Assembly (NCBI RefSeq): GCF_007565055.1
Contig: NC_044559.1
Span: forward strand, 38,117,546 to 38,181,545
Source of the DNA: Rhinopithecus roxellana
Taxonomy: Eukaryota; Chordata; Mammalia; Primates; Cercopithecidae
DNA length: 64,000 bases
Direction of reading: 5' to 3'
In this document: piece after piece, positions 32,151 to 43,763 of the stretch
How positions within the stretch are numbered: position 1 is the first letter of the stretch
Layout of the letters: each line of letters opens with the position of its first letter
Notes under the pieces: generated by a model
The model's database searches: none
Seen by the model: the letters and a program-made list of their open reading frames with translations, nothing else
What the model was told of the DNA's origin: nothing
Program-made: the position numbers and the translations under genes

Positions 32151-34097
32151 ATAAGGAACCTCCATGGCTGAGGAAAGGCTAATATGCAGGTCTCCTAAGT
32201 CTCAACTGATTTTCTTTTCACTACACTGGGCTGGTTCTGGAGAAAGCACCTTACATACATTGTATCTTGGTCTTCTCCAAGCTTTGATCAGCTCAGCTGA
32301 ATGTGGAGTTTCAGGGATAGGCAACTACATGGACCAATCATCTAGTGTGAAGACTTAAAATACAAGGTGATAGAAAAAAGGTTTCCCGTCACAAGCCTCC
32401 GGAAACGAGCCAAGTTGAAAAAATATGGTTCAGCCTCCAAGGGATAAGAGAACAGCTGGAGAAGGAATAGCCAGAGCCATTGCCTAGGAAGCCAAAACAT
32501 TACTGCATCTAGCACGTGAAAGGCAGGCCAATACAATGTCTTGATTCTTAATTCTGAGAAAATAAGAGACGAATTCTCCAGTTAAAGAAGGAGCGGATTC
32601 ATCTTCTATAGTCTTATGAGGACAGAACAGGGGCCAGTGGGTAAAAGTATAGAACAAGGTCCAAGGGGGTAACAGAAAACTAGAGAAAGACATATATTTT
32701 CTCTCACCACAAGGGAAAAGTTTCTAACACAAAGCTATCCAAAGAAAGAATAGCCTGTTCCCAAAGGGTTGATTCAAATAATTTATTTAACTGTATTCCA
32801 GATACTATACCAAGTGCTAGAGTAAGTTCCCTACCACTGAATGCTTTTGGACCATTTGGCTCAATTAGGTGACTATAAGGTTCCTTCCAACATGAGATTT
32901 GATGGTTGCCACAATAAAACTAAAAGTGTATGCATCAAAGTATACCTTTCTTTTAAACTTTCAATTATTTTGTTTTTAAATTTATAAATGGTAGAAGTAA
33001 AGCCATCAGTTGGGAACAGACTGTGAGGACAGGAAAAAAAATAAGAAGTAAAGCCATCAAAAAAAAACTCTGTTCTTTAAAAAAAAAAAAAAAAAATCAC
33101 CTGGCCACATAGCAAGACTAGGATGCTTACTTTCCTATCTACAGTTAAGGAACAGACCCTGCTGTTTTCTGAGGGATAGGATGACCTGCTGCATGCTCTA
33201 ATCAGAACACCTGGTGTGACAGAGGAACTCGCGAAGGACTTAGTAATTTTTTAATAGAACAGTAATACGGCTATCCTTTAGATTCCTGCAAATCAAATCT
33301 CAGATACCAAGGTATTTCAAATCTTTTACTAAGTCTCAGGCAGAGACCAAGATTAATTATTTATTAGGTTCTGCAGAGACTGAGGCGTTGCTACTGAAAT
33401 TTACGTGCTAAAATTAATTCATCCAAATGTTTGGGGACTTACTTTCCACTTACTTCAAATACCTGAGGAAATGGGCTGCCAGTGAAAAGCCCTGCATTGT
33501 TAGAAAATCCAAACCACGACATGCTTCCTGGGATCTGAAAATTAGCAGGAGCTCACCCTCCAGCTTCCTGTCCTAGTGTTTTCTTGCTTTTTTCCCCTCC
33601 AACAAGTGGATCTGGTTACATTTGTTTCACCTCTCAGATATTTTGGCAATTTTCCTTTTTGAACGGAAGAATTCAGTTCCTTTCTTAAGAGTCCAATCAG
33701 GAAAGGCAGGTGAAAAAGTTAACTGAAAAAACTAACAGTGCCAGTACCATAATTACCCAAGGAATATAAAGCTCTATTCTCTCAGTGATGAAAAAGGGGA
33801 ATTACACATGTAACTTCCATTAACATTAATGAGACTTACCTACATAAATCCCTTAAGCATCAATGGGAAGAATGGACTCAGCGTAACTACTGGCCTGGCA
33901 TCTTTACTCTTTCAGTCATTTCTATTATCTGATTGAAAGGCAAATAAACTAGTGCTCCACAAATCAGAACCAGGTGAAGCTTCATGCCACTGAGTTTACT
34001 GTCACCTGCCTCCTCAGTGCTATTTTGGCAGAATGATTAGAAAAACTGAGGCCTTTTCTTTCATTTGCGTTCCTTGTTCTGTTTGTTGTTCGTTGTT
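32151..34097. other. Unique DNA, about 1.9 kb
   Basis: Free of Alu and L1 apart from A-runs at 33058-33097. No credible exon found; several small minus-strand frames have no domains. Confidence 0.45.
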
Positions 34098-34385
34098 TGT
34101 TTTTTGAGATGGAGACTCACTCTGTCGGCCAGGCTGGAGTGCAGTGGCACAATCTTGGCTCACTGCAAGTTCCACCTCCCGGGTTCACGCCATTCTCCTC
34201 CCTCAGCCTCCCGAGCGGCTGGGGCTACAGGCGCCCACCACCACGCCCGGCCAATTTTTTGTATTTTTAGTAGAGATGGGTTTCACCGTGTTAGCCAGGA
34301 TGGTCTCGATCTCCTGACCTAGTGATCTGCCCGCCTCGGCCTCCCAAAGTGCTGGGATTACAGGCGTGAGCCACCGCGCCCAGCC
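34098..34385 (-). mobile_element. AluY element, antisense
   Basis: Antisense AluY with low divergence: CTCGATCTCCTGACCTAGTGATC and GCCGCGCCCAGCC-type ends. It lacks the AluYR-diagnostic left-arm/linker variants, so it predates or sits outside that burst. Confidence 0.94.
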
Positions 34386-34960
34386 GAGAGCTACTATTTG
34401 TGTCCTGGAATGCAATTATTAGCCAAGCTATCTTGAGAAGCAATTCTTAGCTACATACTTCGCTGAGGAACAGCCCTAATGGAGGAAGACACTCTTGTAC
34501 CCAAATATCTATGACACAAAATAGAAAATGTGGTGTATTGGTGTGCAATACAAACTGAGAATCCTTAGTTATTAGCATTCTTACTAAGAAAAAAATTATT
34601 ACTGGAGATGAAGGGAAGATTTTATGAAAGAGATAATATTTGAATTGGACCTTGGAGTCCAAGCAAAATAAACTCTAACACAACCTGCTAGACAGAAATG
34701 ATTGTAGAAAATGCTTAAAAAAAATAAGGAGGTAAAAAATCATGCTAAAAATGGTGGATTTGGTGCCAGATAAACATGTATTTGACTCCTAGTTCCGATT
34801 AGCCATACTGAGCCTCAGTTTCCCCATCTATAAAATGGAGACAATAATACTTCATATGGTTGAGAACAGGAAATGAGGCAATTGAGGAATTTACTGAAAG
34901 CCTCGGCCCTAATGTAGTAATATTAATTGCTCATTAATTTGTAATTACCATTAAAATTAT
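34386..34960. other. Unique DNA with a MIR remnant
   Basis: MIR-like section at about 34790-34860 (GAGCCTCAGTTTCCCCATCTATAAAATGGAGACAATAATAC). Otherwise nothing recognised. Confidence 0.5.
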
Positions 34961-34964
34961 TTGT

Positions 34965-35040
34965 CATTCATGTGTTTACCTATGTAACATTCACATGTAC
35001 CTCCAAACACAGAAGTTAAAAAAAGAAAACATTTTAAAAC
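34965..35040 (+). mobile_element. Very short L1 3' tail
   Basis: GTTTACCTATGTAACATTCACATGTACCTCCAAACACAGAAGTTAAAAAAAG is the last ~55 bases of a primate L1 followed by A. TTATTTGTCATTCA before it and TTATCTGTCATGAA after it may be target duplications. Confidence 0.75.
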
Positions 35041-35139
35041 CTTAAAAAGATTATCTGTCATGAATACCCTCCAAAGTATTTGTCATTAATAGTCTCCAAA
35101 GTGAAAATCTAATATGTCTGACTCTGTGTAGGAATTACC

Positions 35140-35560
35140 AAAGTTGGATTAAATTCCACTGAGGCTAGTCTCCCTTCCCTTCAACACATATTCTTCTCTT
35201 CCAGCCCCAGAGCCACCATCTTTGATCACCACCACACACCACTCCCCTTACCTCAGATGTGTACTCCTCCATGAAACTAACTCTCCACAACCTTCACAGC
35301 CCAGAACCACATCCCCTGCCCAAAAAGCTGTCCTAGACACTGAGCCCAACGTGATCTCCAAAACCATAAAACTCTTACTATGCATATCTCATATGTGGTG
35401 ACTTTATGTGAACCATGTCCTCAATTAGATAGCCAGCTCTCTGAAGGGTCTGAATCTTTTACTTCAGAAGCCTCAACAGCACTTACCACAATGATACCTA
35501 AAAGGTACACAATAAATATTTGCTCATTGAGAGATCACAATAAGCAAATGCTATATAATA
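35140..35560 (+). repeat. L2 LINE 3' end, sense
   Basis: Pyrimidine-rich L2 body, then AACCTCAACAGCACTTACCACAATGATACC and GTACACAATAAATATTTGCTCATTGAGAG, which is the L2 terminus. Confidence 0.75.
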
Positions 35561-35639
35561 ATTATTTCCATCAACACGTATGCTTTATAGTATACAAAAG
35601 GCTTTTACTGAGATTACTTTATTGAATATTGCTGAAAAT

Positions 35640-35780
35640 CTTACTAGTTAAGCAGATTAACAATTCTTATTCTTACGTATAAGACAAAAGAATTGAGGTC
35701 CAGAATGGTCAAATGACTTACCCACAGTCACATGGCTAGCATTTGGGAGAGCCAGCACTAGAATCCTGGTCTTTTTTTTA
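35640..35780 (-). repeat. MIR SINE remnant
   Basis: ATTCTTATTCTTACGTATAAGACAAAAGAATTGAGGTC and ACAGTCACATGGCTAGCATTTGGGAGAGCC follow the MIR core and 3' part. Confidence 0.65.
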
Positions 35781-35971
35781 CTCCTATTTCTGTTTCTCAT
35801 AAGCATAAACCTGTTTGCTACTGTAGGTTTTCTAAACTTATTCCAAAGATAAACCAACCATGATGATAGTATATTCTCTAAACAAGGTGAGAAGAGTTAT
35901 ACATGGGATTATTTTTCAGTCTTTCTGGTTTGACATTATCCTCCCAAAACAATCATGGTTTTAAAATACCA

Positions 35972-36264
35972 AGCCCAACATGGTGGCTCACATCCCTAAT
36001 CCCAACACTTTGGGAAGCCAAGGTGGGAGGATTGCTTGAGCCCAGGAGTTCGAGACAAGCCTGGGCAACATAGTGAGACCCTGTCTCTACCAAAAATTAG
36101 AAACATCCAGGCATGGTAGCGTGCCTGTTGTCCTAACTACTTGGGAGGCTGAGGTGGGAGGATCGCTTGAGCCTGACAGTCGAGGCTGAGGTGAACCATG
36201 TTCACACCACTGCACTCCAGCCTAGACAACAGAGGAGACCTGGCCTCAAAAATAAAATAAAATA
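35972..36264 (+). mobile_element. AluJ element
   Basis: Diverged dimeric Alu, 5' end near AGCCCAACATGGTGG. The flanks AAAATACCA (35963-35971) and TAAATACCA (36265-36273) look like target duplications. Confidence 0.9.
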
Positions 36265-36275
36265 TAAATACCAGG

Positions 36276-36358
36276 CAAAAGCTGGAGTGAGCTGAGGTCG
36301 TGCCACTGCACTGGGTGACAGAGAGAGACTCCATCTCAAAAAGAAAAAAAAAAAAAAA
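36276..36358 (+). mobile_element. 75-bp Alu 3' remnant
   Basis: Only the last portion of an Alu: AAGCTGGAGTGAGCTGAGGTCGTGCC...GTGACAGAGAG and an A tail. Followed by another GATACCAG, a third near-copy of the flank of the AluJ just before it. Confidence 0.8.
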
Positions 36359-36401
36359 GATACCAGATCAACTAACTGAATTAAATAACAAAACAGTTCT
36401 G

Positions 36402-36713
36402 GGCCAGGCGCGGTGGCTCACACCTGTAATCCCAGCACTTGTGGGATGCTGAGGTGGGTGGATCACAAGGTCAAGAGATCGAGACCATCCTGGCCAACAT
36501 GGTGAAACCCCACCTCTACTAAAAATACAAAAATTAGCTGGGCGTGGTGGCAGACACCTGTAGTCCCAGCTACTCGTGAGGGTGAGGCAGGAGAATTGTT
36601 TGAACCAGGAGGTGGAGGTTATAGTGAGCCATGATGGCGCCACTGCACTCCAGCCTGGGCAACAGTGTGAGACTCTGTTTTCTAAATAAAGAAATAAACA
36701 AATAAATAAATAA
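36402..36713 (+). mobile_element. AluS element
   Basis: Full dimeric Alu with a (AAAT)n tail. AAAACAGTTCT before it and AAAACAGCTCT after it are target-duplication-like. Confidence 0.94.
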
Positions 36714-36869
36714 AAACAGCTCTAATGATGTCCTACGGTGAGATCAGAGCCACTGAGGGACAGCAGAAGCAGCCATCCCTAGGACTCCAACTTGTGTGCA
36801 GTCTTCTCAGGCTCAAACTTTTGGGATCAATGACCAGGGAAACAGCTGGAAGTAGAAAGAGTAGCAGCT

Positions 36870-37265
36870 CCTATAGGACGCAGTTTAAACTCCCTAGCCT
36901 TACATGTAAAGCCAAACTCGAACAAGCTCCCAGCTACCTTTCAAACCTCACTTCTACTACTTCTTTCCTTCTAATTTTTGGGGGTGATCATGTTTCTTAC
37001 GCATTCTTGACTACATCCCTTTGACCAGGGTGCATGTTTCTTCTAGAATGCTTTCCTTACCTACCATCTCAGAAGATAGTGGGTGCCCATCCTTAAAAAC
37101 CTGACAAATTACTTAGTCTCTCTGTATCTCATTTTCCTCAACTGTAAAATTAAAAAAAAAAAAAAAAGGTATCTATTTTGCAGGATTATTTTGAAAAATA
37201 GCTAAGTTAACACATGTAAAGCGCTTACAACAATACCTGACACATAAGTTCCCAATATATAGTTG
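36870..37265 (+). repeat. L2 LINE 3' region plus MIR-like piece
   Basis: L2 body (TTTAAACTCCCTAGCCTTACATGTAAAGCCAAACTC) to about 37080, then a MIR-type 3' section (TCTGTATCTCATTTTCCTCAACTGTAAAAT). Confidence 0.65.
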
Positions 37266-37344
37266 TAATGAAGATACCTTTAAATAGCCAAAAGCCTCCA
37301 CTTATATTTCCAGCTTTGACTTATCTCTAATTATGAGGCTGATA

Positions 37345-37590
37345 ATCAATTTAGTAATCAATTGAGCATTTACTATATGCCTGGTAGAGTGCTAAGGTCC
37401 TTTACGTGGATGACAGCAATTAAGCAGTCCTCATAGCAACCCTAAAATGTAGAATATTATTACATTCATTTTACAGATGCGGAAACAGTTTCAGGAAGGT
37501 GAAGTACCTTGCCCAAAGTCACACTGCTTAGTGTGACTCTAAAGAGCAGGATGTTAACAACCACATCATTTCCTCAGCAGCCTTTCCCTA
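37345..37590 (+). repeat. MIR SINE
   Basis: GAGCATTTACTATATGCCTGGTAGAGTGC, ATTTTACAGATGCGGAAACAG and CTTGCCCAAAGTCACACTGC are in MIR order. Confidence 0.9.
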
Positions 37591-38060
37591 AGGTTGCAGC
37601 CAGCGAAGTAGTTTCTGTACATCTCCCCTTGAAGCCACAAAGCTTCACTCACACACTCCGTTCCACAATAGGACCCAGAACCTAGAAAGAGAGGAAGCAA
37701 ATCACAACACGTATCTACCCTTGCATTGTCAACAAGAGCAATCCTGCCAGCTCCCCAGTCTCAGTGTGATTACCAAATCAGTAAAGCGTGTACAATTATC
37801 CAATTCACTCCAGACATATATGCCAACTAAGTTTAAGTACTATAATATTAGGATGAAAGCCAAATACTAAAAACTAGTCAGAATGCGTTTAACAGCAGCA
37901 GTGATGGAGGCCAAACTCTAGCCAAGTCTCAGGGAAACTCGTGGACTGGGCTAACCGAACAACAAACAGGAAAAGTCAGAAAGAAGAAGTTTGGGGCCTC
38001 AGAATCTACCTCTACAAAGCCAAGAGGGGAGGTTTCCCTCAGCAATTCCAGGAAGGAGTT
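37591..38060. other. Unique DNA
   Basis: No recognised feature. Confidence 0.4.
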
Positions 38061-38063
38061 TTT

Positions 38064-38253
38064 GTTTTGTTTTTTGTTTTTTGTTTTGTTTTGTTTTGTT
38101 TTGTTTGAGAAAGGGTTTCGTTCTCTCACCCAGGTTGGAGTGCAATGGTGTGATCATAGCTCACTGCAGCCTCAAACTCCTGGACTCAAGCAATCCTCCC
38201 ACCTCAGTCTCCCAAAATGCTGGAATTACAGGCATGAGCCACTGCACCTAGTC
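38064..38253 (-). mobile_element. Single-unit (internally deleted) Alu, antisense
   Basis: Antisense. The reverse strand reads the 5' arm start (GACTAGGTGCAGTGGCTCATG) and then jumps to the right-arm end (GTTTGAGGCTGCAGTGAGC). The middle, including the A linker, is absent, as in the element at 3152-3328. The tail is (TTTTG)n. Confidence 0.85.
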
Positions 38254-38545
38254 TATTAAAGGTTTTTACAGATAATTTTTATCTTGAGCCGCCCAAGGTT
38301 TGTCATTTATGAAAAGCAAAACTTGAACCCAGCAAAACATTTACTGTTTTGCTTGAACCTAGCAAAAAAAGAACTGTGCTTCTGATTACTGTTTTTGTTT
38401 CCAAGGCTAATAAGGAGCTGTTTTCTTAACCACAATTTGAAAGTGCCGAGTTGAAAAAGTACGTATTACCATGGATACAACTTATTAAATTGGTGGACAT
38501 TAGCTAAGTTGACACTGATGGGGTGAGGAAAACAGAGAGGTGAAA
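38254..38545. other. Unique DNA
   Basis: No recognised feature. Confidence 0.35.
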
Positions 38546-38549
38546 AAAG

Positions 38550-38725
38550 TGTAGGCCTTCTATAGACCTGGGTACATATGCCAGCTCTACAAATTTCTAG
38601 CTGCATATATTGGGCAAATTCTTTAATCTGAGCCTCATTTTTCTCACATGTAAAATGGTGAGAAACCTGGGAACGTGATGGAAAGGCAAAACTCTCAGAT
38701 CCTACTGCAGACCTGTTGAATAAGG
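38550..38725 (+). repeat. MIR SINE remnant
   Basis: GGTACATATGCCAGCTCTACAAATTTCTAGCTGCATATATTGGGC and CCTCATTTTTCTCACATGTAAAATGG. Confidence 0.75.
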
Positions 38726-38734
38726 CACTAGTGG

Positions 38735-38965
38735 TGGGCCGCCGCAATGCCCTTACAAGATCTACTGGTGATACTGATGCACAGTGAAGTTTAAGAACCA
38801 CTGCTCTACGTTATAGCAACTTGGTAGCCTTGATTGCACATTGTAATCATCTGATCAACCTTTGGAAAATACTGATGCCTTGGTCCCACCCCTAGAATTT
38901 CTGATATAATTAGTCTGAGGCATAGGCTTCAGACTTCTGAAGACCACCTCCTACCACTGTTTTGG
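38735..38965 (+). mobile_element. MER5A-type hAT DNA transposon fossil
   Basis: GAAGTTTAAGAACCACTGCTC, ATGTAATCATCTGATCAACCTTTGGAAAATACTGATGCC and CCACCCCTAGAATTTCTGAT are MER5A blocks. Confidence 0.8.
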
Positions 38966-39268
38966 GTGATTCTAGTATGTAGTCCATGTTGTGACTCCTG
39001 CCTTACAGGGTTGTAAGGATTAAATGATTTAATATATCTTCAGTAACTGGCACACAGTCTTGCGCACAGCAGACACTCAATACATGTACGCTTACCTCAA
39101 TAGAGAGTATCTTAATTTTATACTGTTTTCATTAAAATTTCAGATTGGAAGGAAATACACAAAAATATTAATAGTGGTTTTCTCTGAGTTGGTGGGATTG
39201 CTAGTGATTTTTATATTGTCTTTTTTATTCTTTTCTAAAATTTTCCAAAAGGCATTAACATCTATAAT

Positions 39269-39530
39269 TTTTTTTTTTTTTTTGAGAGGGAGTCTTGCTC
39301 TGTCACCCAGGCTGGAGTGCAATGGCACAATCTCAGTTCACTGCAACATCTGCCTCCCAGGTTCAAGCAATTCTTCTGTCTCAGCCTCCCGAATAGCTGG
39401 GACTACAGGCGTGTACCATCACACCTGGCTAATTTTTGTATTTTTAGTAGAGACAAGGTTTTGCCATGTTGGCCAGGCTAGTTTCGAATTCCTGACCTCA
39501 GGTGATCCACTGCTTCGGCCTCCCAAAGTT
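39269..39530 (-). mobile_element. 5'-truncated AluS, antisense
   Basis: T run, then antisense Alu ending after GGCCTCCCAAAGT, lacking the first ~25 bases of the element. Flanks ACATCTATAATT and ACATTTATAATC are target-duplication-like. Confidence 0.92.
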
Positions 39531-40010
39531 GCATTACATTTATAATCACAAAAATAAAACACAAAAATAAACACAACTAAATTTCAATAAATAATAGTCT
39601 TTAGAATATTACCTTATAAACCCGATCTTATAATTATCCTGTCTCTGTCAATTAATCAATGGGGAAATCACATTATTTTCACCTTCTAGATGGAGAAACT
39701 GAATCATAGACGGACAGTCTACCTAAGTTTGTACTGGATTCTGCTGGCAGTTAAAGTCAAAATAGCTAATATGATAACTGCAACTAATTTATCTTCTCTA
39801 TAACATCTCATATCCTTCAGAACCATATTCTTTCTGGGTATGACAAAAAATGGGGAACTGAAGGCTTCAGCACTGAAGCTGCTCAAGTTCATTTGATTCC
39901 TAAGAACCACCTTCAGCCCCTATCACCACTCCAACTGGCTTATGTAATCTTCCTCTATAAAAACAACCCCAGAAACTGCATTCACACATTGCTGTGAAAA
40001 TCAAAGAGGC
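39531..40010. other. Unique DNA
   Basis: No recognised feature apart from a possible MIR sliver near 39690. Confidence 0.4.
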
Positions 40011-40021
40011 AGTCTTGAATT

Positions 40022-40343
40022 TTTTTGTTTTGTTTGTTTTTGTTTTTGTTGAGATGGAGTCTTGCTTTGTTACCAGGCTGAGTGCAGTGGCACCATCTCG
40101 GCTCACTACAACCTCCGCCTCCCAGGTTCAAGAAATTCTCCTGCCTCAGCCTCCCGAGTAACTGGAACTACAGGTGCACACCGCCATGCCCGGCTAATTT
40201 TTTTTTTTTTTTTTTTGTATTTTAGTAGAGACGGGGTTTCACCATGTTACCCAGGCTGGTCTCAAACTCCTGAGCTCAGGCAATCTGCCCACCTTGGCCT
40301 CCTAAAGTGCTAGGATTACAGGTGTGAGCCACCGTGAGCTGCA
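40022..40343 (-). mobile_element. AluS element, antisense
   Basis: Antisense dimeric Alu with (TTTTG)n at its poly-T end. Target-duplication-like CTTGAATTTT before (about 40014) and after (about 40344) it. Confidence 0.93.
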
Positions 40344-40439
40344 ACTTGAATTTTGAAAAAACCACTGAAATATGTGGTGTCATGGGAAAAGCAGCAGCGA
40401 GGAAGTCTGAGTTTTGTTCTAGAGCAACAGCTACCATAC

Positions 40440-40532
40440 ATTCACAGGCACCACATTCACAGTGCCTTACAGTGTACCAGGCACCAGGCTAGGCATTTTA
40501 CAAGCATTTATTAAGTAAGACTGGATTACAGC
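40440..40532 (+). repeat. MIR remnant
   Basis: TTACAGTGTACCAGGCACCAGGCTAGGCATTTTACAAGC. Confidence 0.55.
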
Positions 40533-40595
40533 AGTGGTTCTCAAACTTTAGAGTGCATCAGAGTCACCTGGAGGGCTTGTTAAAACACAGATTGT

Positions 40596-40904
40596 GGCTA
40601 GGTGTAATGGCTCATGCCTGTAATCCCAGCACTTTGGGAAGCTGAGGCAGGCAGATCACCTGAGGTCAGAAGTTCAAGACCAGCCTGGCCAACATGGCAA
40701 AACCCCCATCCCTACTAAAAATACAGCAATTAGCCTGGCATGGTGGCACACACCTGTAGTCCCAGCTACTCAGGAGGCTGAGGCAGGAGAATCGCTTGAA
40801 CCTGGGAGGGACAGGTTACAGTGAGCCAAGATCATGTCACTGCTCTCCAGCCTGGGCAACAGAGTGAGATTCAGTCTCAAAAAAAAAAAAATACAGAAAA
40901 CAAA
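40596..40904 (+). mobile_element. AluS element in MER5A
   Basis: Sense Alu with perfect 13-bp target duplication AAAACACAGATTG (40582-40594 and 40905-40917). Confidence 0.96.
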
Positions 40905-40983
40905 AAAACACAGATTGCTAAGCCCCCACCCCCAAATTTCTGATTCAACATGTTTGAGATGAGGCCCAGGAATGTGCATTTCT

Positions 40984-41278
40984 TTTCTTTTCTTTTTTGA
41001 GATGGAATCTTGCTCTGTTGCCCAGGCTGTAGTGCACTGGCACGATCTCAGCTCACTGCAACCTCTGTCTCCCAGGTTCAAGCGATTATCCTGCCTCAGC
41101 CTCCCAAGTAACTGGGACTACAAGCACGTGCCACCACACCTGGCTAATTTTTGTATTTTTAGTAGAGACAGGGTTTCACCACATTGGCTAGGCTGGTCTT
41201 GAACTCCTGACCTCGTGATCCACCCACCTCAGCCTCTTAAAGTGCTGGCATTACAGGCGTGAGTCACCGCACCTGGCC
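40984..41278 (-). mobile_element. AluS element, antisense, in MER5A
   Basis: Antisense Alu with (TTTTC)n at its 3' end. Target duplication GGAATGTGCATTTCT-like before and AGAATGTGCACTTCT after it. Confidence 0.95.
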
Positions 41279-41352
41279 AAGAATGTGCACTTCTAACAAG
41301 TTTCCTGTTGATGCTGATGCTGCAACTCAACCACACTTTGAGGACCACTGGA

Positions 41353-41635
41353 TTAGATCATCCCTTCCAGCTCTCATATTCCGCTTGAACTCAAACCCCA
41401 ATTCTTATCCTATGGCCGTACACTAAAACTTAGAACTAAATCCCAAAAACTCTCAATGTTCTTGTCACAATCCCCTATGACCCCTATGACCACTTGGTCC
41501 CAATGAGAGAGTTTGTGAATGTGAGAAGTTGTAAATGTGAATCCAGCAAAGTCAATGTACCAGCACCTAAGGCACCTGTGATGACCCTCTGTAGTTGGGA
41601 AGACCCAAACCAAGTTCCAGCCCCCAAGCACATAC
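41353..41635. other. Unique DNA
   Basis: Nothing recognised. The plus-strand frame running from 41494 into the Alu is a chance frame joined to Alu antisense sequence. Confidence 0.4.
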
Positions 41636-41639
41636 CAGT

Positions 41640-41962
41640 GTTTTGTTTTTTGTGTTTTGTTTTGTTTGATTTTTCTTTTGAGACAAAGTGTTTCTCTGTC
41701 ACCCAGGCTGGAGTCCAATGGCACGCTCTCTGCTCACTGCAACCTCTGCCTCCAGGGTTCAAGCAATCCTCCTGCTTCAGTCTCCTGAGTAGCTGGAATT
41801 ACAGGCACGCGCCATCATGCCTGGCTAATTTGTATTTGTATTTTTGGTAGAGAGGGGGTTTTGCCATGTTGCTCAGGCTGGTGTCGAACTCCTGGGCTCA
41901 AGAGATCCACCCACCTCGGCCTCCCAAACTGCTGGGATTACAGGCGTGAGCCACTGAGCCCA
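41640..41962 (-). mobile_element. AluS element, antisense
   Basis: Antisense dimeric Alu preceded by TTTTG-rich tail. Confidence 0.93.
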
Positions 41963-42154
41963 GCCCCAGTTCTCTTAATAATAAAGTCCTGGTCATCAGA
42001 AGTAGGATCTCCAGTCAATCACAGACACAGCCAACAAATCACCCTCAATTGTCATTTATGCATCTTTTCCTACACAAAGGTTGGTATCACATATTAAAGC
42101 CTTTTCCTTCCACCACCAATAGAGGGCCTGGCCTGCTATGAAAAAGAAGAGAAA

Positions 42155-42405
42155 GCATGATACTAGAATGTTATTAAGACCTTACAATGCTTTAAAATTT
42201 ACAAATACATTACAATAACCATTGTTGCATTAAGGATTCACAACAATACTCTGAAGTAGATATTATTACTCTGTTTTATAGCTGAGGAAACAAAGGCTCA
42301 GATAGACTTAGTGATTTGGCCAAAGCTCCAGAGTTAATGAGAAATAGAACTGGGACAACTAGAACCCAGTTTTCCTGCATTCCAGCCTAGACATATTTCC
42401 ACTGC
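42155..42405 (+). repeat. MIR SINE
   Basis: CTTTAAAATTTACAAATACATTACAATAACC, TTTTATAGCTGAGGAAACAAAGGC and GCCAAAGCTCCAGAGTTAATGAG. Confidence 0.8.
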
Positions 42406-42479
42406 GTCTGGATCCAAAGTTCAAATTAAAATTTCTCTTCCTAACTCCCTCCATCCTTAGCATATTAGCAAGAATGAAT

Positions 42480-42905
42480 CATTATGGGTAACTAGACGAA
42501 GAGCTCTAATTGCAGGTCTCTGAAAATGGAGATGTTTAATTACATAGTTACATATGTGATTTATCAACCAGTTTTGATCGTTGACAATTCTCTTTAAAGA
42601 ATTATTTTCCTCTAAAAATTAAAGTAATATATTTTTTAATCTCCCCTGGAATGCTTTGTTTTCATTCAAATAAAGAGGTGACTGTTTCTTATAAGTGTCA
42701 TGATTTCTAGGCAATTGGTCTAATGTCAGACAGGCATGAATTCCTGGTAGATTTATCACGATCAGGTCTGAAACTGCAGAGGCTTTATCTAGAAACAATA
42801 ATCATTTTCTGGACAAAGCTAAATCACAGGCATTTATTTGTCTGAAGTAAGAGGAGTCACTCTTTGAGAAAGCCTAAACCTTTCATTCCTAATTCTCTTT
42901 GAGCA
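42480..42905. promoter_or_regulatory. Candidate conserved non-coding element (enhancer-like)
   Basis: A repeat-free interval with many developmental-factor cores: CTCTAATTGCAG, GTTTAATTACATAG and GCAATTGGTCTAAT (homeodomain-like), TTTATCAACC and CTTTATCTAG (GATA-like), AAACAATAATC (SOX/FOX-like) and GGACAAAGC (TCF/LEF-like). No coding frame. Function is inferred. Confidence 0.35.
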
Positions 42906-43300
42906 GGAATCTTCTCCAAATACTACCCACCTTGAAAGATGCTAACACAAATTTGGTTTTGCCCTAGAGAGGGAAAAGGTGAAGGGCCATTATGTCAAAA
43001 GAGCAGAAAATGTCAAAGTTCCCAGTGTTACTGAGGCAGGCCAAGGATGAGGAATGAGCCTCTTGATGTTCATAAAAGCGATTTGGGCTTAGATCAGGAT
43101 TAGGTCTCAAGGACATGACCAACTGCTGAAGCAGGCTGAAGCAATACTGTCAGTTTGCTTCTAAGTGCCCCAGGAGGGTCAGCTCCTGCTACTCCTTTCT
43201 CCCAGGATCCAAGAGGACTTGTCTCAACATTAAGACCTGTTTTCTACTTTACTAGGTAACACTATGCGCTCGTGCTCAGAGACACTAACTTACTCATTAG
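42906..43300. other. Unique DNA
   Basis: No recognised feature. Confidence 0.4.
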
Positions 43301-43314
43301 AATAACATAGCTTG

Positions 43315-43732
43315 GCCAGGAACAGTGGCTGAATCCCAGAACTTTGGGAGGTGGAAGCCAGAAGACTGCTGAGTCCAGGCATTCAAGACCCACCTAGGCG
43401 AGACAGCAAGACCCCATCTCTGCAAAACAATTAAAAAGTCAGTTGGGGCTGGGTGCAGTGGCTCATGCTTGTAATCCCAGCACTTTGGGAGGCTGAGCCG
43501 GGTGGATCATCTGAGGTCAGAAGTTCAAGACCAGCCTGATCAACATGGTGAAACCCCATCTCCATGAAAAATACAAAAAATTAGCCAGGTGTGGTGGCAC
43601 ACACCTGTAATCCCAGCTACTCAGGAGGCTGAGGCAAGAGAATAGCTTGAACCTGGGAGGCGGAGGTTGCAGTGAGCCAAGATTGTACCACTGCACTGCA
43701 GCATGGACGACAGAGTGAGACTCTGTCTCAAA

Positions 43733-43763
<31 letters not shown>

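Larger units (their letters stand above)
40533..41352 (+). mobile_element. MER5A DNA transposon split by two Alus
   Basis: Three pieces of one MER5A-type element: 40533-40595 (CAGTGGTTCTCAAACTTTAG, CAGAGTCACCTGGAGGGC), 40918-40983 (GCTAAGCCCCCACCCC, TTTCTGATTCAACATG) and 41279-41352 (GATGCTGATGCTGCAACTC, TTTGAGGACCACTGG). Confidence 0.88.
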
